NCBI GenBank assembly: GCA_019115545.1
Contig: DXDK01000034.1
Span: forward strand, 1-53,159
Source: Candidatus Evtepia faecavium
GTDB taxonomy: Bacteria; Bacillota; Clostridia; Oscillospirales; Oscillospiraceae
Reading direction: 5' to 3'
DNA length: 53,159 bases
The first letter of the stretch is position 1. Each line of letters opens with the position of its first letter. The notes under the pieces were generated by a model that worked only from the letters and a program-made list of their open reading frames with translations, searched no databases and was not told the DNA's origin. Both the position numbers and the translations under genes were made by a program. This document shows, piece after piece, positions 43,030 to 51,730 of the stretch.

Positions 43030-44367
43030 ATGGAGAACTACGGTGTTTTGAGTTTGCTGCCCGTGGTGGTGGTCATTGTGCTGGTGTTTTTCACCCGGCG
43101 CACCGCCGTCTCCCTGCTGGCAGGGACCCTGGTGGGGGCCGTGATGCTCTACGGCGCCGGCTTCCCCAAACCCTGGCTGGACGTGGTCTACGGCGTCATG
43201 GGAAGCGACCTGTGGATCTGGCTAGTGCTGGTCTGCGGGTTGTTCGGGAGCCTGGTGGCCCTGTTTGAGGCCTCCGGCGGCATCCAGGGCTTCACCGCCA
43301 TCGCCGGCAGGATCTGCAAGGGGGAGAAACAGACCCTTCTGGCCAGCTGGCTGCTGGGCATCGTCATCTTTGTGGACGACTGGCTGTCCATCCTCTCCGT
43401 GGGCACCGCCATGCGCCGTGCCACCGACCGGTTCCACATTCCCCGGGAAATGCTGGCCTTCCTCAGCAACGTCACCGCCTCCTCCGTGTGCGTCATCGTG
43501 CCCACCTCCACCTGGGGGGTGTTCATGATCAGCCAGCTGGTGGCCACCGACGTGTGCACCACCGAGGCGGGGATGAGCACCTTCGTCCAGACCCTGCCCT
43601 TCCTGTTCTACCCCCTGGTGGCCCTGCTGTGCGGCCTGCTGTACGCTGTGGGGATCCTGCCCAAGGTGGGCCCCATGCGCAAGGCCTATACCCTGGCCCG
43701 GGCCCAGGAGGCCCACGTGGAGGAGGCCCCCCAGCAGGAGAGCGGAAAGAAGCCCCACGCCCTGAACTTCCTTCTCCCCCTGGTACTGGTCACCGCCGTC
43801 ACCATCGCCACCCGGGAGATCCTCTACGGCATCCTGCTGTGCCTGGTGTTCTGCGCGGTGCTCTACCTGCCCCAGAAGCTCCTCACCCCGGGGGCGTACC
43901 TGGACACGGCCATGACCGGCTTCAAGGGGATGATCGGCGTGCTGGCCATCGTCACCTGCGCCTTCATGCTCCGGGACATCAACAGCCTGCTGGGGATGCC
44001 GGAGTTCGTCATCGGGGCGGCCAAGGCCGCCATCAGCCCCCAGCTGCTCCCAGCGGCCGCCTTCCTCATCGTCACGGTGCTGGCGGTGGCCGCCGGCAAT
44101 TTCTGGGGGATCTGCGCCATCGCCTTCCCGGTGATCATCCCCATCGCCCAGGCCATGGACGCCAACGTCCTCCTCACCGCGGGGGCCATCATCTCGGCCA
44201 CAGCGGCGGGCTCCCACATCTGCTTTTTCGGCTCCGAGGCCACCTTGGCCTGCTCCGCCGCCCAGATCGAGAACGTCCGCTATGCCCAGGCCGCCATCCC
44301 TATGCTGATCATCCCGGTGGGCGTCAGTATCCTGCTCTACCTGGCCGCCGGCTTCCTGGTGGGATGA
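43030..44367 (+). CDS. NhaC-type Na+/H+ antiporter family protein
   Basis: This 445-residue protein has about 11-12 membrane segments. Landmarks include IVIFVDDWLSILSVGTAMRRATDRF (the Asp pair expected in ion coupling), VPTSTWGVFMISQ and AISATAAGSHICFFGSEATL-type repeats near the end. The NhaC superfamily exchanges Na+ for H+, but some members exchange organic acids, so the substrate is open. Monocistronic. Confidence 0.88.
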   Translation: MENYGVLSLLPVVVVIVLVFFTRRTAVSLLAGTLVGAVMLYGAGFPKPWLDVVYGVMGSDLWIWLVLVCGLFGSLVALFEASGGIQGFTAIAGRICKGEKQTLLASWLLGIVIFVDDWLSILSVGTAMRRATDRFHIPREMLAFLSNVTASSVCVIVPTSTWGVFMISQLVATDVCTTEAGMSTFVQTLPFLFYPLVALLCGLLYAVGILPKVGPMRKAYTLARAQEAHVEEAPQQESGKKPHALNFLLPLVLVTAVTIATREILYGILLCLVFCAVLYLPQKLLTPGAYLDTAMTGFKGMIGVLAIVTCAFMLRDINSLLGMPEFVIGAAKAAISPQLLPAAAFLIVTVLAVAAGNFWGICAIAFPVIIPIAQAMDANVLLTAGAIISATAAGSHICFFGSEATLACSAAQIENVRYAQAAIPMLIIPVGVSILLYLAAGFLVG

Positions 44368-44382
44368 TTCTCCCAAACCCAC

Positions 44383-44420
44383 AAAAAACGAGCGAGACGC
44401 GCTGCGTCCCGCTCGTTTTT
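44383..44420. terminator. Bidirectional terminator between antiporter and MBL-fold genes
   Basis: AAAAACGAGCG and CGCTCGTTTTT arms around an inner GACGC/GCGTC stem. Serves convergent genes. Confidence 0.93.
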
Positions 44421-44432
44421 CTGTCTGCTCTT

Positions 44433-45317
44433 TTACGGCTCCACCGTCTGCCAGAGGGGGAGCTTGGTGGAAAAGTCCACAGTGAGGACCCCCTGATCCC
44501 TCATCCAGGCCAGGTAGGAGCGCACGGTGCTGCCCACCAAGACGTACTGTGAGAAGTCCATGGCCAGGTCATAGGCCACGAAGAGCTTTTGCAGCAGCGC
44601 CTCAAACCCGATAGGCTGGGCACAGAAGGCACGGATCTTCTCCGCCACCTCCCGGGTCTTGTCGATGTTGTACTGGGCCAGGGGGGCGATGTCCTGGGTG
44701 GCCTCGGCGTGGGCGGGGATGAACCAGTCCCCGGACATGGCCTTCACCTGCTCCAGGGTGTCCAGGTAGGCCCCCACGTCGTAGATGACGCCGATCTGAT
44801 ACTTTTCCAACGTCTCCTTGCTGGACAGGCAGTCGGCCAGATAGACCACCCCGTCCTCGCTGCGGAACCCCACCATGTCAAAGAAATGGCCGGGGAGGGG
44901 GAAGGCCGTCAACCCCTGGGGGAGGGCTTCGTCGGTGAGGTACTCCGCCGGGCTCTCCTTGGCCATGAGGAACTTGTGCCGCAGGTCTTTGGGGGGATAG
45001 CCGCCGTAGAGGAAGGAGGGCTCCAGCAGGGGATGGCGGGTGAAGGCGCAGTCGATGCCCGGGGCATAGATCTTGCACCCGGTCTGCTTCTGGAGGTACT
45101 GGTTGCCCCCGATGTGGTCGGCGTTGGAGTGGGTGTTCAGGATCGCCTGCAAGGTCCACCCCTGCTTGTCCAGCAGCTGGCGGAGCTTCCGGCCGGCGTC
45201 CTTGTCGTTGCCGCTGTCGATGAGGTAGACCTGGTTCTCCTGGGCCAGGTAGAGGCCGATCTTCACCGGGGCGTTGATGTAGTAACTCCGGGGGCCCACT
45301 TGGACAAGTTCATACAT
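44433..45317 (-). CDS. MBL-fold metallo-hydrolase
   Basis: This 294-residue metallo-beta-lactamase-fold protein has THSNADHIGG (HxxxDH metal motif), PGHFFDMVG and the later metal-binding Asp/His of YLADCL and IPAHAE. A C-terminal helical region (about 205-294) may be a winged-helix-like extension, as in glyoxalase-II-like or lactonase relatives. Substrate is unknown. It is divergent from the blaI-like gene; a TATGAT -10 candidate is at 45351-45356 (minus). Confidence 0.88.
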   Translation of the reverse strand: MYELVQVGPRSYYINAPVKIGLYLAQENQVYLIDSGNDKDAGRKLRQLLDKQGWTLQAILNTHSNADHIGGNQYLQKQTGCKIYAPGIDCAFTRHPLLEPSFLYGGYPPKDLRHKFLMAKESPAEYLTDEALPQGLTAFPLPGHFFDMVGFRSEDGVVYLADCLSSKETLEKYQIGVIYDVGAYLDTLEQVKAMSGDWFIPAHAEATQDIAPLAQYNIDKTREVAEKIRAFCAQPIGFEALLQKLFVAYDLAMDFSQYVLVGSTVRSYLAWMRDQGVLTVDFSTKLPLWQTVEP

Positions 45318-45398
45318 GGCTGGGTCATCCTTTCTCTTGAGGGTGTCTCCATCATAGCAGATTTTGGGGGAAAAGTCACGGGAAACCGGAAAAAGCCG

Positions 45399-45458
45399 TT
45401 GACATGGTTCTACAGCTGTAGTATCCTCAAAGCAGAAGAGGTCCTACAACTGTAGGAC
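45399..45458 (+). promoter_or_regulatory. Promoter with two BlaI/MecI-type dyads
   Basis: TTGACA (45399-45404), 17-bp spacer, TATCCT (45422-45427). A perfect dyad CTACAGCTGTAG (45410-45421) fills the spacer. A second dyad, GTCCTACAACTGTAGGAC (45441-45458), lies downstream of the -10. BlaI-type repressors bind TACA/TGTA half-sites, so both dyads fit self-repression by the gene at 45492. Confidence 0.85.
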
Positions 45459-45491
45459 GCAACCCGCGCACCATCCAAGGAGGTGAACGCC

Positions 45492-45857
45492 ATGGGAAAA
45501 CTCACCGAAGGGGAGTGGGCGGTGCTCAACGCCCTCTGGACCGGGGACAGGCTCACCCTGGGAGAGGTCACCGCCGCCCTGGACCCCGCCCTCCGCTGGC
45601 GGCGGAACACCGTCCTCACCTACCTCACCCGGATGGAGGGGAAGGGCCTGGTAACCATCCACCGCCAGGAGGAGCCCCACCGCTACGCCGCCGCCGTCAT
45701 CCGGGAGGCCTGCGCCCGGCAGGAACGCAGCCGCCTGCTGGACCGGGTCTATCAGGGGGCGGCAGGGGACCTGATCGCCGCCTTCCTCAAGGAGAGCAGC
45801 ATCTCTCCCGAGGAACGGGACCGGCTGCGGAAGCTGCTGGATGACATGGAGGTGTGA
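45492..45857 (+). CDS. BlaI/MecI/CopY-family repressor
   Basis: This 121-residue winged-helix repressor has LTEGEWAVLNALWTGDRLTLGEVTAAL, WRRNTVLTYLTRMEGKGLV (recognition helix and wing) and a C-terminal dimerisation helix pair. Family members are cleaved when a partner BlaR1 protease is activated. The RBS AGGAGG is 8 bases before 45492; GTG at 45483 overlaps it. It is followed at once by a BlaR1-like gene. Confidence 0.93.
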   Translation: MGKLTEGEWAVLNALWTGDRLTLGEVTAALDPALRWRRNTVLTYLTRMEGKGLVTIHRQEEPHRYAAAVIREACARQERSRLLDRVYQGAAGDLIAAFLKESSISPEERDRLRKLLDDMEV

Positions 45858-47953
45858 TGATGACCAACCTCTGGGCTTTCCTTTTACAGACCCTCTCCGT
45901 GACCCTGGTGGGGCTGTTGCTGCTGGTGATCAAGCAGCTCCTCCAGGACAAGCTGACTCCCCGGTGGCAGTATGCCGTGTGGACGGTGCTGGCCGCCCGG
46001 ATCCTGCTGCCGGTGCAGGCCGGCAGCACCTACGCCCTGCTGCCCCTGCCCCTCTGGGTGGAGACCGTCAAAACCGCCGTGGAGCGGCACCTCACCTCCG
46101 CCTACACCGACCTGTACGCGGGGGTTCGGATCTCCCTCCCCCTGCCCTGGGTGAGGGGGGCCCCGGCCAGCGTCACCGACTGGCTCTTCCTGGCCTACTG
46201 CGCGGGGGTGGCGGTGGTGCTGATTCGGTACCTGGTGGCGTACCGCCGGCTGCGGCGGCTGCTCCGCCGGGGGAACCCGGCGCCGGAGGCCGTCATAGAC
46301 CAGGTGGCCCGGGTGGGGGAGACCTATGGCCTGGTCCCTTGCCGGGTGGTGGTGATCCCCGGCCTGCCCTCGCCCATGGTGTGCGGCCTGGTCCATCCGG
46401 TGCTGGCCCTGCCTGAGGGAAAGCTGGTAAACGACCCTGTGATCCTCCACGAGCTGCTCCACATAAAGCACCGGGACGCCTGGCAAAACCTGTTCTGGTG
46501 CCTCTGCCGGGCCCTGCACTGGTGCAACCCGGTGGTCCACCTGCTGCTGAACCGGGTGGGCAACGATTTGGAGTCCCTCTGTGACCAGCGGGTGCTGGAG
46601 AAGCTGGCAGGGGAGGCCCGCCGGTCCTATGGCCTCTCCCTGCTGGCCATGGCCAACGATCAGTACCCCCGGGCGCCGGGGACCACCTCCATCTCCAACG
46701 GCGGGAAAAACATCGCCCGGCGGATCGAGGCCATCGCCCGGTTCAAGGCCTATCCCCGGGGGATGGCCCTGGCCTCGGTGTGCGTCACGGTGGTCCTGCT
46801 GGGCAGCTGCCTGCTGGGCACGGCCAAGCCCTCCCTGGACCGCCTGGATTCCTGGAACACAGCGGGCTTTGCCGAAGGCGGCCTGGAGCAGGCCCAGTCC
46901 ATCGCCATCACCCACCTCACCCGGTGCTCCACCGTGGCCGGGGCGCTGGACACCTACGCCAAAGGGCTCATGGCCAGCAACCGCCTGTACCTGATGATGG
47001 CCTCCCCCCGGGAGACCCGCCAGGCCCTGGAGGAGGCCTGCTGGCGGGAGGGCAACCTCGCCCTCCCGGACCCGGAGGAGTTGGTGCAAGTGTATCCCAT
47101 CGCCACAGACTCCGGCTGGCCCACGGCGGCCGACCCGCCCCAGCGGCGGGCGGTGCCCTATGACGTGCTGTCCCGGGACTACGGCATCTACAACCTTTCC
47201 CAGGAAGCGGATGGGAGCTACACCGCCCTGCTGACCCTCCGCGCCGATCAACATTCCATGGAGCCCACCTGGAGCAGCCACAGCCTCCTCTGCTGCCCGG
47301 TGCGGGTCTATTGGGAGGAGGGCTATGTGGTGGAGCCGGCAGGGGAGCGGTCGCTGTACGTTGCGCCGCAGAGCGAGGACACCTACTATACCCTGTTTGA
47401 CTCCTGGATCGACGATCCCTTCCTGCCTCCGGCGAAGGTGTATGCCGCGGAGGAAAACGGGGATTCGGTGGAAATCCGGGTCCTGCAAAAAACAACGGTA
47501 GCGCGAGAGACGCCGGAGACGGAAGATTTCTTCGGCATATCTACGCAATCCTTCTCCACCGTCCCGGAACCGGATGCCGACTTTGGGGAAACCTCGCGAC
47601 CCTACTACATCCGCTATGGGTTTACTGGTACCCAAGAGGAACGGGACACATTGATATACCTTTGCGTGCAGGTCATGGCCATGTCGCCAGGGGAGGCGTC
47701 TGATTTTTCCGAAATGGACCGGTTTGCTGCCGATGTAGAAACCACAAGCACCGCCTCCTGGTCTTCCAACAATTCCTCCTGTGCGGTCGAATCCATCCCC
47801 CCGGACTGGGATGGGGAGATTCTCTGGGGCAGCGGGCTTAGTACCGACGGTTCCCGCCAGGACCTCCCGTTCCCGGAAAACTTCGCTGTCCGCGTCCTCT
47901 GGAACGGGCAGGAGCATGGGATCCTCACCGCCGAGGAGGTGACCGCGCCATGA
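45857..47953 (+). CDS. BlaR1-like M56 membrane metalloprotease with novel sensor domain
   Basis: This protein of about 698 residues has four to five membrane segments. The M56 zinc protease motif is HELLH at 198-202 (HELLHIKHRD), with CDQRVLEKL as the third-ligand region. After the last helix (about 300-318) comes an extracellular region of about 380 residues without the penicillin-binding SxxK/SxN domain expected of true BlaR1. This region is rich in Tyr, Ser, Asp and Glu (SQEADGSYTALLTLRADQ). It probably senses an unknown envelope signal and inactivates the repressor. It overlaps the blaI-like gene by 1 bp. Codon use in the last ~170 codons is less GC-rich. Confidence 0.88.
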   Translation: MMTNLWAFLLQTLSVTLVGLLLLVIKQLLQDKLTPRWQYAVWTVLAARILLPVQAGSTYALLPLPLWVETVKTAVERHLTSAYTDLYAGVRISLPLPWVRGAPASVTDWLFLAYCAGVAVVLIRYLVAYRRLRRLLRRGNPAPEAVIDQVARVGETYGLVPCRVVVIPGLPSPMVCGLVHPVLALPEGKLVNDPVILHELLHIKHRDAWQNLFWCLCRALHWCNPVVHLLLNRVGNDLESLCDQRVLEKLAGEARRSYGLSLLAMANDQYPRAPGTTSISNGGKNIARRIEAIARFKAYPRGMALASVCVTVVLLGSCLLGTAKPSLDRLDSWNTAGFAEGGLEQAQSIAITHLTRCSTVAGALDTYAKGLMASNRLYLMMASPRETRQALEEACWREGNLALPDPEELVQVYPIATDSGWPTAADPPQRRAVPYDVLSRDYGIYNLSQEADGSYTALLTLRADQHSMEPTWSSHSLLCCPVRVYWEEGYVVEPAGERSLYVAPQSEDTYYTLFDSWIDDPFLPPAKVYAAEENGDSVEIRVLQKTTVARETPETEDFFGISTQSFSTVPEPDADFGETSRPYYIRYGFTGTQEERDTLIYLCVQVMAMSPGEASDFSEMDRFAADVETTSTASWSSNNSSCAVESIPPDWDGEILWGSGLSTDGSRQDLPFPENFAVRVLWNGQEHGILTAEEVTAP

Positions 47954-48513
47954 AACCCAAGACCATGGCCCTCTCGGACGCCGTCTCCCTGGTCGCCTGG
48001 GGGTACCTGTTCCTCTACCTCAACATCAACCTGGGCCCGGTGGACGTCCTGCCCAACTGGCTGGGGTATGGGATGATGCTGCGGGCCCTTCCCGCCCTGG
48101 GGAGCGCCGTCCCCGCCGCGGCCCTTCTCCGGCCCCTGGCCTCCATGCTGGCGGGGTGGCAGGGGCTCCTCTGGGTGCTGCCCATCCTGGGCATCCCCAC
48201 CACCGGGCCGGTGGTCTCTCTGCTGGCTCTGGTGTTCGGCGTGGTGGGGATCTACTTCCACTTCCAGCTGCTCACCAACTTAGCCGAGGCAGCCCAGCAG
48301 CGGGCTTTCCCCGACGAGAAACCCCTGCTGCGCCTGCGGACCGTGAACACCCTGCTGGTGACCCTCTTCGCCCTGCCGGTGGCCTGGGCGGACTATCCCG
48401 TCCCCAGCCTGGTCCTGGCCCTGGTGGGCATCGTGGTGGGGCTGTGGATCTGCGTCACGCTGTTCCATCTCCGGAACCATTTGCAGCAGGGAGAAAAAAG
48501 TCAGGCGGGGTAA
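47950..48513 (+). CDS. Membrane protein co-transcribed with the BlaR1-like sensor
   Basis: This 187-residue protein has about five hydrophobic segments. It begins MALSDAVSLVAWGYLFLYLNINLGPVDVLPNWLGYGMM and ends with a short charged tail. Similar small membrane proteins occur beside BlaI/BlaR1-like pairs in Firmicutes. No function is known. It starts within the stop of the sensor gene (ATGA overlap) and is probably the main output of the locus in this window. Confidence 0.8.
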   Translation: MKPKTMALSDAVSLVAWGYLFLYLNINLGPVDVLPNWLGYGMMLRALPALGSAVPAAALLRPLASMLAGWQGLLWVLPILGIPTTGPVVSLLALVFGVVGIYFHFQLLTNLAEAAQQRAFPDEKPLLRLRTVNTLLVTLFALPVAWADYPVPSLVLALVGIVVGLWICVTLFHLRNHLQQGEKSQAG

Positions 48514-48535
48514 GCGACACCCCCTCCCAGTACAG

Positions 48536-48569
48536 CCCCCGGAGCCGCGCAGCAGCGCGGCTCCGGGGG
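48536..48569 (+). terminator. Hairpin ending the BlaI-like operon
   Basis: CCCCCGGAGCCGCGC, AGCA, GCGCGGCTCCGGGGG: a perfect 15-bp stem. No T-run follows, so termination may need help. Confidence 0.65.
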
Positions 48570-48593
48570 CTGCGCAATGGCGATACGCCGGCC

Positions 48594-48645
48594 TTGACAA
48601 GTGAAGGCTTGCTATGAGATAATTATTTCAAGAAATTTTGAAATA
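48594..48645 (+). promoter_or_regulatory. Promoter and palindromic operator of the sdpR-like gene
   Basis: TTGACA (48594-48599), 18-bp spacer, GATAAT (48618-48623). Directly after it is a perfect 22-bp palindrome (48624-48645), with arms TATTTCAA and TTGAAATA around GAAATT. This is positioned to block transcription and suits an ArsR/SdpR dimer. Confidence 0.8.
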
Positions 48646-48663
48646 GAAACGAGGTGTGCTGCC

Positions 48664-49047
48664 ATGGGAATCCCCGCCATTCTCGCCGCCCTGGCGGACG
48701 AGACCCGGAGAGCCATCCTGGAAACGCTGCGGAGAGGGAGGATCAGCTCCGGCGACCTGGCCGCCGCCCTGGGGATGACTCCCCAGGCCCTGTCCTACCA
48801 CCTCAAGAAGCTCAAGCAGGCGGAGCTCATCTACGAGACCAAGTACAAGAATTTCATCTACTACGAACTGGACCTGACGGTGCTGGACGAAGCCATCCTG
48901 TGGCTGACCCAGCTGAGAGGAGGCGAACCCCATGAAGACCCGAACCCTGTGGATCTGGAACTGGATCCTGATGGCGCTGCCCTGGGTGGCCACCCTGGCG
49001 ATCCTGCCCCACCTGCCGGAGCAGATCCCCGCCCACTACGGATTTGA
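48664..49047 (+). CDS. ArsR-family repressor, SdpR-like
   Basis: This 127-residue protein's first ~90 residues are a winged-helix ArsR domain (ILAALADETRRAILETLRRG, ALGMTPQALSYHLKKLKQAELI, YYELDLTVLDEAI). It lacks the ArsR metal-site Cys residues, like SdpR of Bacillus, which represses its own operon. After WLTQLRGGE the frame fails to stop and runs 116 bp into the sdpI-like gene in another frame, adding a Pro/Asp-rich tail of about 38 residues. The start is at 48664, after GAGGTG. Confidence 0.85.
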   Translation: MGIPAILAALADETRRAILETLRRGRISSGDLAAALGMTPQALSYHLKKLKQAELIYETKYKNFIYYELDLTVLDEAILWLTQLRGGEPHEDPNPVDLELDPDGAALGGHPGDPAPPAGADPRPLRI

Positions 49048-49612
49048 CGGCCAGGTGGACCGCTGGGGCAGCAAGTACGAAGCCCTCATCTTTCCCGTTC
49101 TCGCCCTGGTGACGGGGCTCCTTCTGCTGGGGATCGCCCGGTTTGCCGGGCGGGCGGAGAAGGGCGGAGAAAACAACCGGAAGATCTCCCTTCTGGCCGG
49201 GGTGGTGGCCCTGGCGGTGATGGATGCCATGACCGCCTATTTCCTCTACACCGACCTGGCCCAGACCACTGACCTGGCCGCCCTGTCCCTGGACCTCCAT
49301 CAGATCCTCTTCGGCCTGCTGGGGGTGGGGATGATCTTCCTGGGCAATGGAATGCCCAAGCTCCGCCGGAATGCCGTCGTCGGCCTGCGCACCTCCTGGA
49401 GCCAGCGCAGCGACGCCGCCTGGAAGAAGAGCCAGCAGATCGGCGGGCGGGTCTTCCTGGTCACGGGGGCGCTCACGGTGGTGCTCTGCCTGTTGGTGGG
49501 CGGGCTCTGGTGCTTTGTGGGGACCATGGCCCTGCTGCTGGGCGGGACCGTGGTGGCTCTTTGGTGGAGTTACCAGGCCGTCAAAGGGATGCAGGAGGAG
49601 GATCCCCTGTGA
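48932..49612 (+). CDS. SdpI-family membrane protein
   Basis: This 226-residue protein has a DUF1648 segment at the N-terminus (LPEQIPAHYGFDGQVDRWGSK, about 29-49), several membrane helices, and the SdpI motif GNGMPKLRRNAVVGLRTSWSQRSDAAWKKSQ (about 138-170). In Bacillus, SdpI gives immunity to the SdpC toxin and traps SdpR at the membrane. No sdpC-like toxin gene is near. The RBS GGAGG precedes the ATG, inside the regulator's 3' end. Confidence 0.9.
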   Translation: MKTRTLWIWNWILMALPWVATLAILPHLPEQIPAHYGFDGQVDRWGSKYEALIFPVLALVTGLLLLGIARFAGRAEKGGENNRKISLLAGVVALAVMDAMTAYFLYTDLAQTTDLAALSLDLHQILFGLLGVGMIFLGNGMPKLRRNAVVGLRTSWSQRSDAAWKKSQQIGGRVFLVTGALTVVLCLLVGGLWCFVGTMALLLGGTVVALWWSYQAVKGMQEEDPL

Positions 49613-49665
49613 CCATGCAGCCTGTAAAAATTAGATAGGAAACCTGGTTCAAAAGCTTCTTTTTC

Positions 49666-49694
49666 TTGACATTTGGGAAAATTTCCGCTATCGT
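49666..49694 (+). promoter_or_regulatory. Promoter of glnA
   Basis: TTGACA (49666-49671), 17-bp spacer, TATCGT (49689-49694). Confidence 0.7.
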
Positions 49695-49762
49695 AAAACC
49701 AATTTCCGGTAAAAATTTTGCCCGGGAGCGGACAGCACCAAAGCACACGAAGGAGGCCCAAC

Positions 49763-51181
49763 ATGGGAAAGACACTGCAGGAAGTTTTAGACCTGTGTCA
49801 GGAAAAAGACATCAAAATGATCGACTTCAAGATGACGGACATCGACGGACGGTGGCGTCATCTGAGCATCCCCGTCGGCCGGCTCAACGAGGACACCATG
49901 CAGTACGGCATCGGGTTTGACGGGTCCAACTACGGATACGCCCCCATCGAGAGCAGCGACATGGTTTTCGTGCCCGATCTGGACACCGCGGTGGTGGACC
50001 CCTTTGGGGAGGTGCCCACCCTCACCATGATCGGGGATGTGATGATCATCGACCGCCCTGCCAACCGCCCCTTTGGCCAGTATCCCCGAAACGTGGCCAA
50101 GCGGTCCATCGCCTACATGCAGGAGCTGGGCATCGCCGACGAGATGATCGTGGGCCCGGAGTATGAGTTCTATGTCTTTGACCGGGTGCAGTACTCCACC
50201 AAGCCGGAGGCCTCCGGTTTCCGCATCGACACCCGCCAGGCCCAGTGGAGCAGCGAAAACAACGGCTACCAGGTCCCCCAGAAGGCCGGCTATCACACCA
50301 CCCTGCCCCAGGACATCACCCAGGACCTCCGCAGCCGCATCTGCATGCTCCTGGAGGAGTGGGGTATCCAGGTGAAGTACCACCATCCCGAGGTGGGCGG
50401 CTGCGGCCAGATGGAAATCGAGGTAGAGCTGGGCGAGATGACCCGCATGGCCGACAACACCATGGCCGCTAAGTACGTGATCAAAAACCAGGCCATGCGG
50501 GAGGGGCGCACCGCCACCTTTCTCCCCAAGCCCGTGGCAGGGGAGGCCGGCAGCGGCATGCACGTGCACATGCACCTGTTCAAGAACGGCCAGCCCATCT
50601 TCTATGACGAGAACGGCTATGCCCAGCTGAGCAAGGAAGCCCTGTGGTTCATCGGCGGGATGCTGGAGCACGCCGCCTCCCTGTGTGCCTTTACCAATCC
50701 CTCCTCCAACTCCTACAAGCGCCTGGTGCCCGGGTTCGAGGCCCCGGTGACCATCGGCTACGCCATGGCCAACCGCAGCGCGGTGGTGCGCATCCCCGCC
50801 TATGCCAAGGCCCCCAAGAACAAGCGCTTCGAGCTGCGCAACCCCGACGCCACCTGCAATCCCTACTACGCCTTTGCCGCCATCCTCATGGCCGGGCTGG
50901 ACGGGATCCAGAACCGCATCGACCCCCACGAGCGGGGCTGGGGACCCTATGACTTCAATCTCTACACCCTCTCCGACAAGGACAAGGCCCAGATCGACAG
51001 CTTACCCAAATCCCTGGACGAGGCCCTGGACGCCCTGGAGGCCGACCACGACTACCTCACCCAGGGGGGCGTGTTCCCGGAAAAACTCATCGAAATCTGG
51101 ATCGAGCGCAAGCAGGGCGAGCTGGAGGAACTTCACCGCCAGCCCACCCCGGGAGAGTACGCCCTGTACTACGACCTGTGA
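49763..51181 (+). CDS. glnA: Glutamine synthetase type I
   Basis: This 472-residue enzyme makes glutamine from glutamate, ammonia and ATP as a dodecamer. Visible: latch region with DFDGSNYGYAPIESSDM-like GFDGSNYGY, VGPEYEFYVFD (metal Glu), KPVAGEAGSGMHVHMHLF (ATP and metal site), NPSSNSYKRLVPGFEAP (glutamate site), and a C-terminal PYDFNLYTLSDKD with a Tyr where type I-beta enzymes are adenylylated. The length matches I-beta rather than the shorter I-alpha form. The start is at 49763 after AAGGAGG. Confidence 0.95.
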   Translation: MGKTLQEVLDLCQEKDIKMIDFKMTDIDGRWRHLSIPVGRLNEDTMQYGIGFDGSNYGYAPIESSDMVFVPDLDTAVVDPFGEVPTLTMIGDVMIIDRPANRPFGQYPRNVAKRSIAYMQELGIADEMIVGPEYEFYVFDRVQYSTKPEASGFRIDTRQAQWSSENNGYQVPQKAGYHTTLPQDITQDLRSRICMLLEEWGIQVKYHHPEVGGCGQMEIEVELGEMTRMADNTMAAKYVIKNQAMREGRTATFLPKPVAGEAGSGMHVHMHLFKNGQPIFYDENGYAQLSKEALWFIGGMLEHAASLCAFTNPSSNSYKRLVPGFEAPVTIGYAMANRSAVVRIPAYAKAPKNKRFELRNPDATCNPYYAFAAILMAGLDGIQNRIDPHERGWGPYDFNLYTLSDKDKAQIDSLPKSLDEALDALEADHDYLTQGGVFPEKLIEIWIERKQGELEELHRQPTPGEYALYYDL

Positions 51182-51197
51182 TCCCTTTGAAAGGCAA

Positions 51198-51234
51198 AAA
51201 CTGCCTGGCCCCTGCAGATGGGGCCAGGCAGTTT
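51198..51234. terminator. Bidirectional terminator between glnA and the DtxR-type gene
   Basis: AAACTGCCTGGCCCC and GGGGCCAGGCAGTTT pair over 15 bp around TGCAGAT. Confidence 0.9.
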
Positions 51235-51242
51235 GTCATTTC

Positions 51243-51632
51243 TCATTTTTCCGGGGGATGGGCTCCCTCCTCCATCCCCGCGTGTTTCTTGATGGCTTGG
51301 AAGGAGGTGTCGCTGATGACATGCTCCATCCTGCAGGCGTCCTGGGTGGCGGTCTCCTCATCCACCCCCAGGGCCATAAGCCAGCGGGAGAGGAGGGTGT
51401 GCTTTTCATAGATGTTCTCCGCAACGGAACGGCCCGCGTCGGTCAGCATCAAATGGCCCCCCTTGTCCACCGTTACATAACCGCCGGACTTCAGCAGGCC
51501 AATGGCCCGGCTGACGCTGGGTTTGGAGAACCCCATGTATTCACTGACGTCCACCGAGCGGACATTTTTCCCGGTTCGAGAAAGGACCAGGATGGTCTCC
51601 AGGTACATTTCTCCAGATTCTTGCAGATGCAT
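51243..51632 (-). CDS. DtxR-family iron-responsive repressor
   Basis: This 129-residue protein has an N-terminal winged helix (SGEMYLETILVL...VDVSEYMGFSKPSVSRAIGLLKSGGYV) and a metal/dimerisation domain. Candidate ligands are Met9, His78, Cys100, Glu103 and His104 (DACRMEH). DtxR/IdeR iron sensors have Cys at the position of Cys100, whereas Mn-sensing MntR has Glu, so iron is favoured. There is no C-terminal SH3 domain. It is divergent from feoAAB, with matching dyads between them. Confidence 0.88.
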   Translation of the reverse strand: MHLQESGEMYLETILVLSRTGKNVRSVDVSEYMGFSKPSVSRAIGLLKSGGYVTVDKGGHLMLTDAGRSVAENIYEKHTLLSRWLMALGVDEETATQDACRMEHVISDTSFQAIKKHAGMEEGAHPPEK

Positions 51633-51663
51633 AACAGGGCCGTCCTTTCTGTAGGATACCCCT

Positions 51664-51692
51664 AAGATAGCACAGTTGCAAAAAATTTGCAA
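51664..51692 (-). promoter_or_regulatory. Promoter of the DtxR-type gene
   Basis: Minus-strand TTGCAA, 17-bp spacer, TATCTT (51664-51669 complement). Confidence 0.7.
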
Positions 51693-51730
51693 GAGCCGAC
51701 AAGCAGGGGAGAGAATGCACACTCTTTCGA

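Noticed and set aside
45857..47953. True beta-lactam sensor BlaR1
   Set aside because: The M56 protease part is there, but SxxK/SxN/KTG penicillin-binding motifs are not visible in the outer region.
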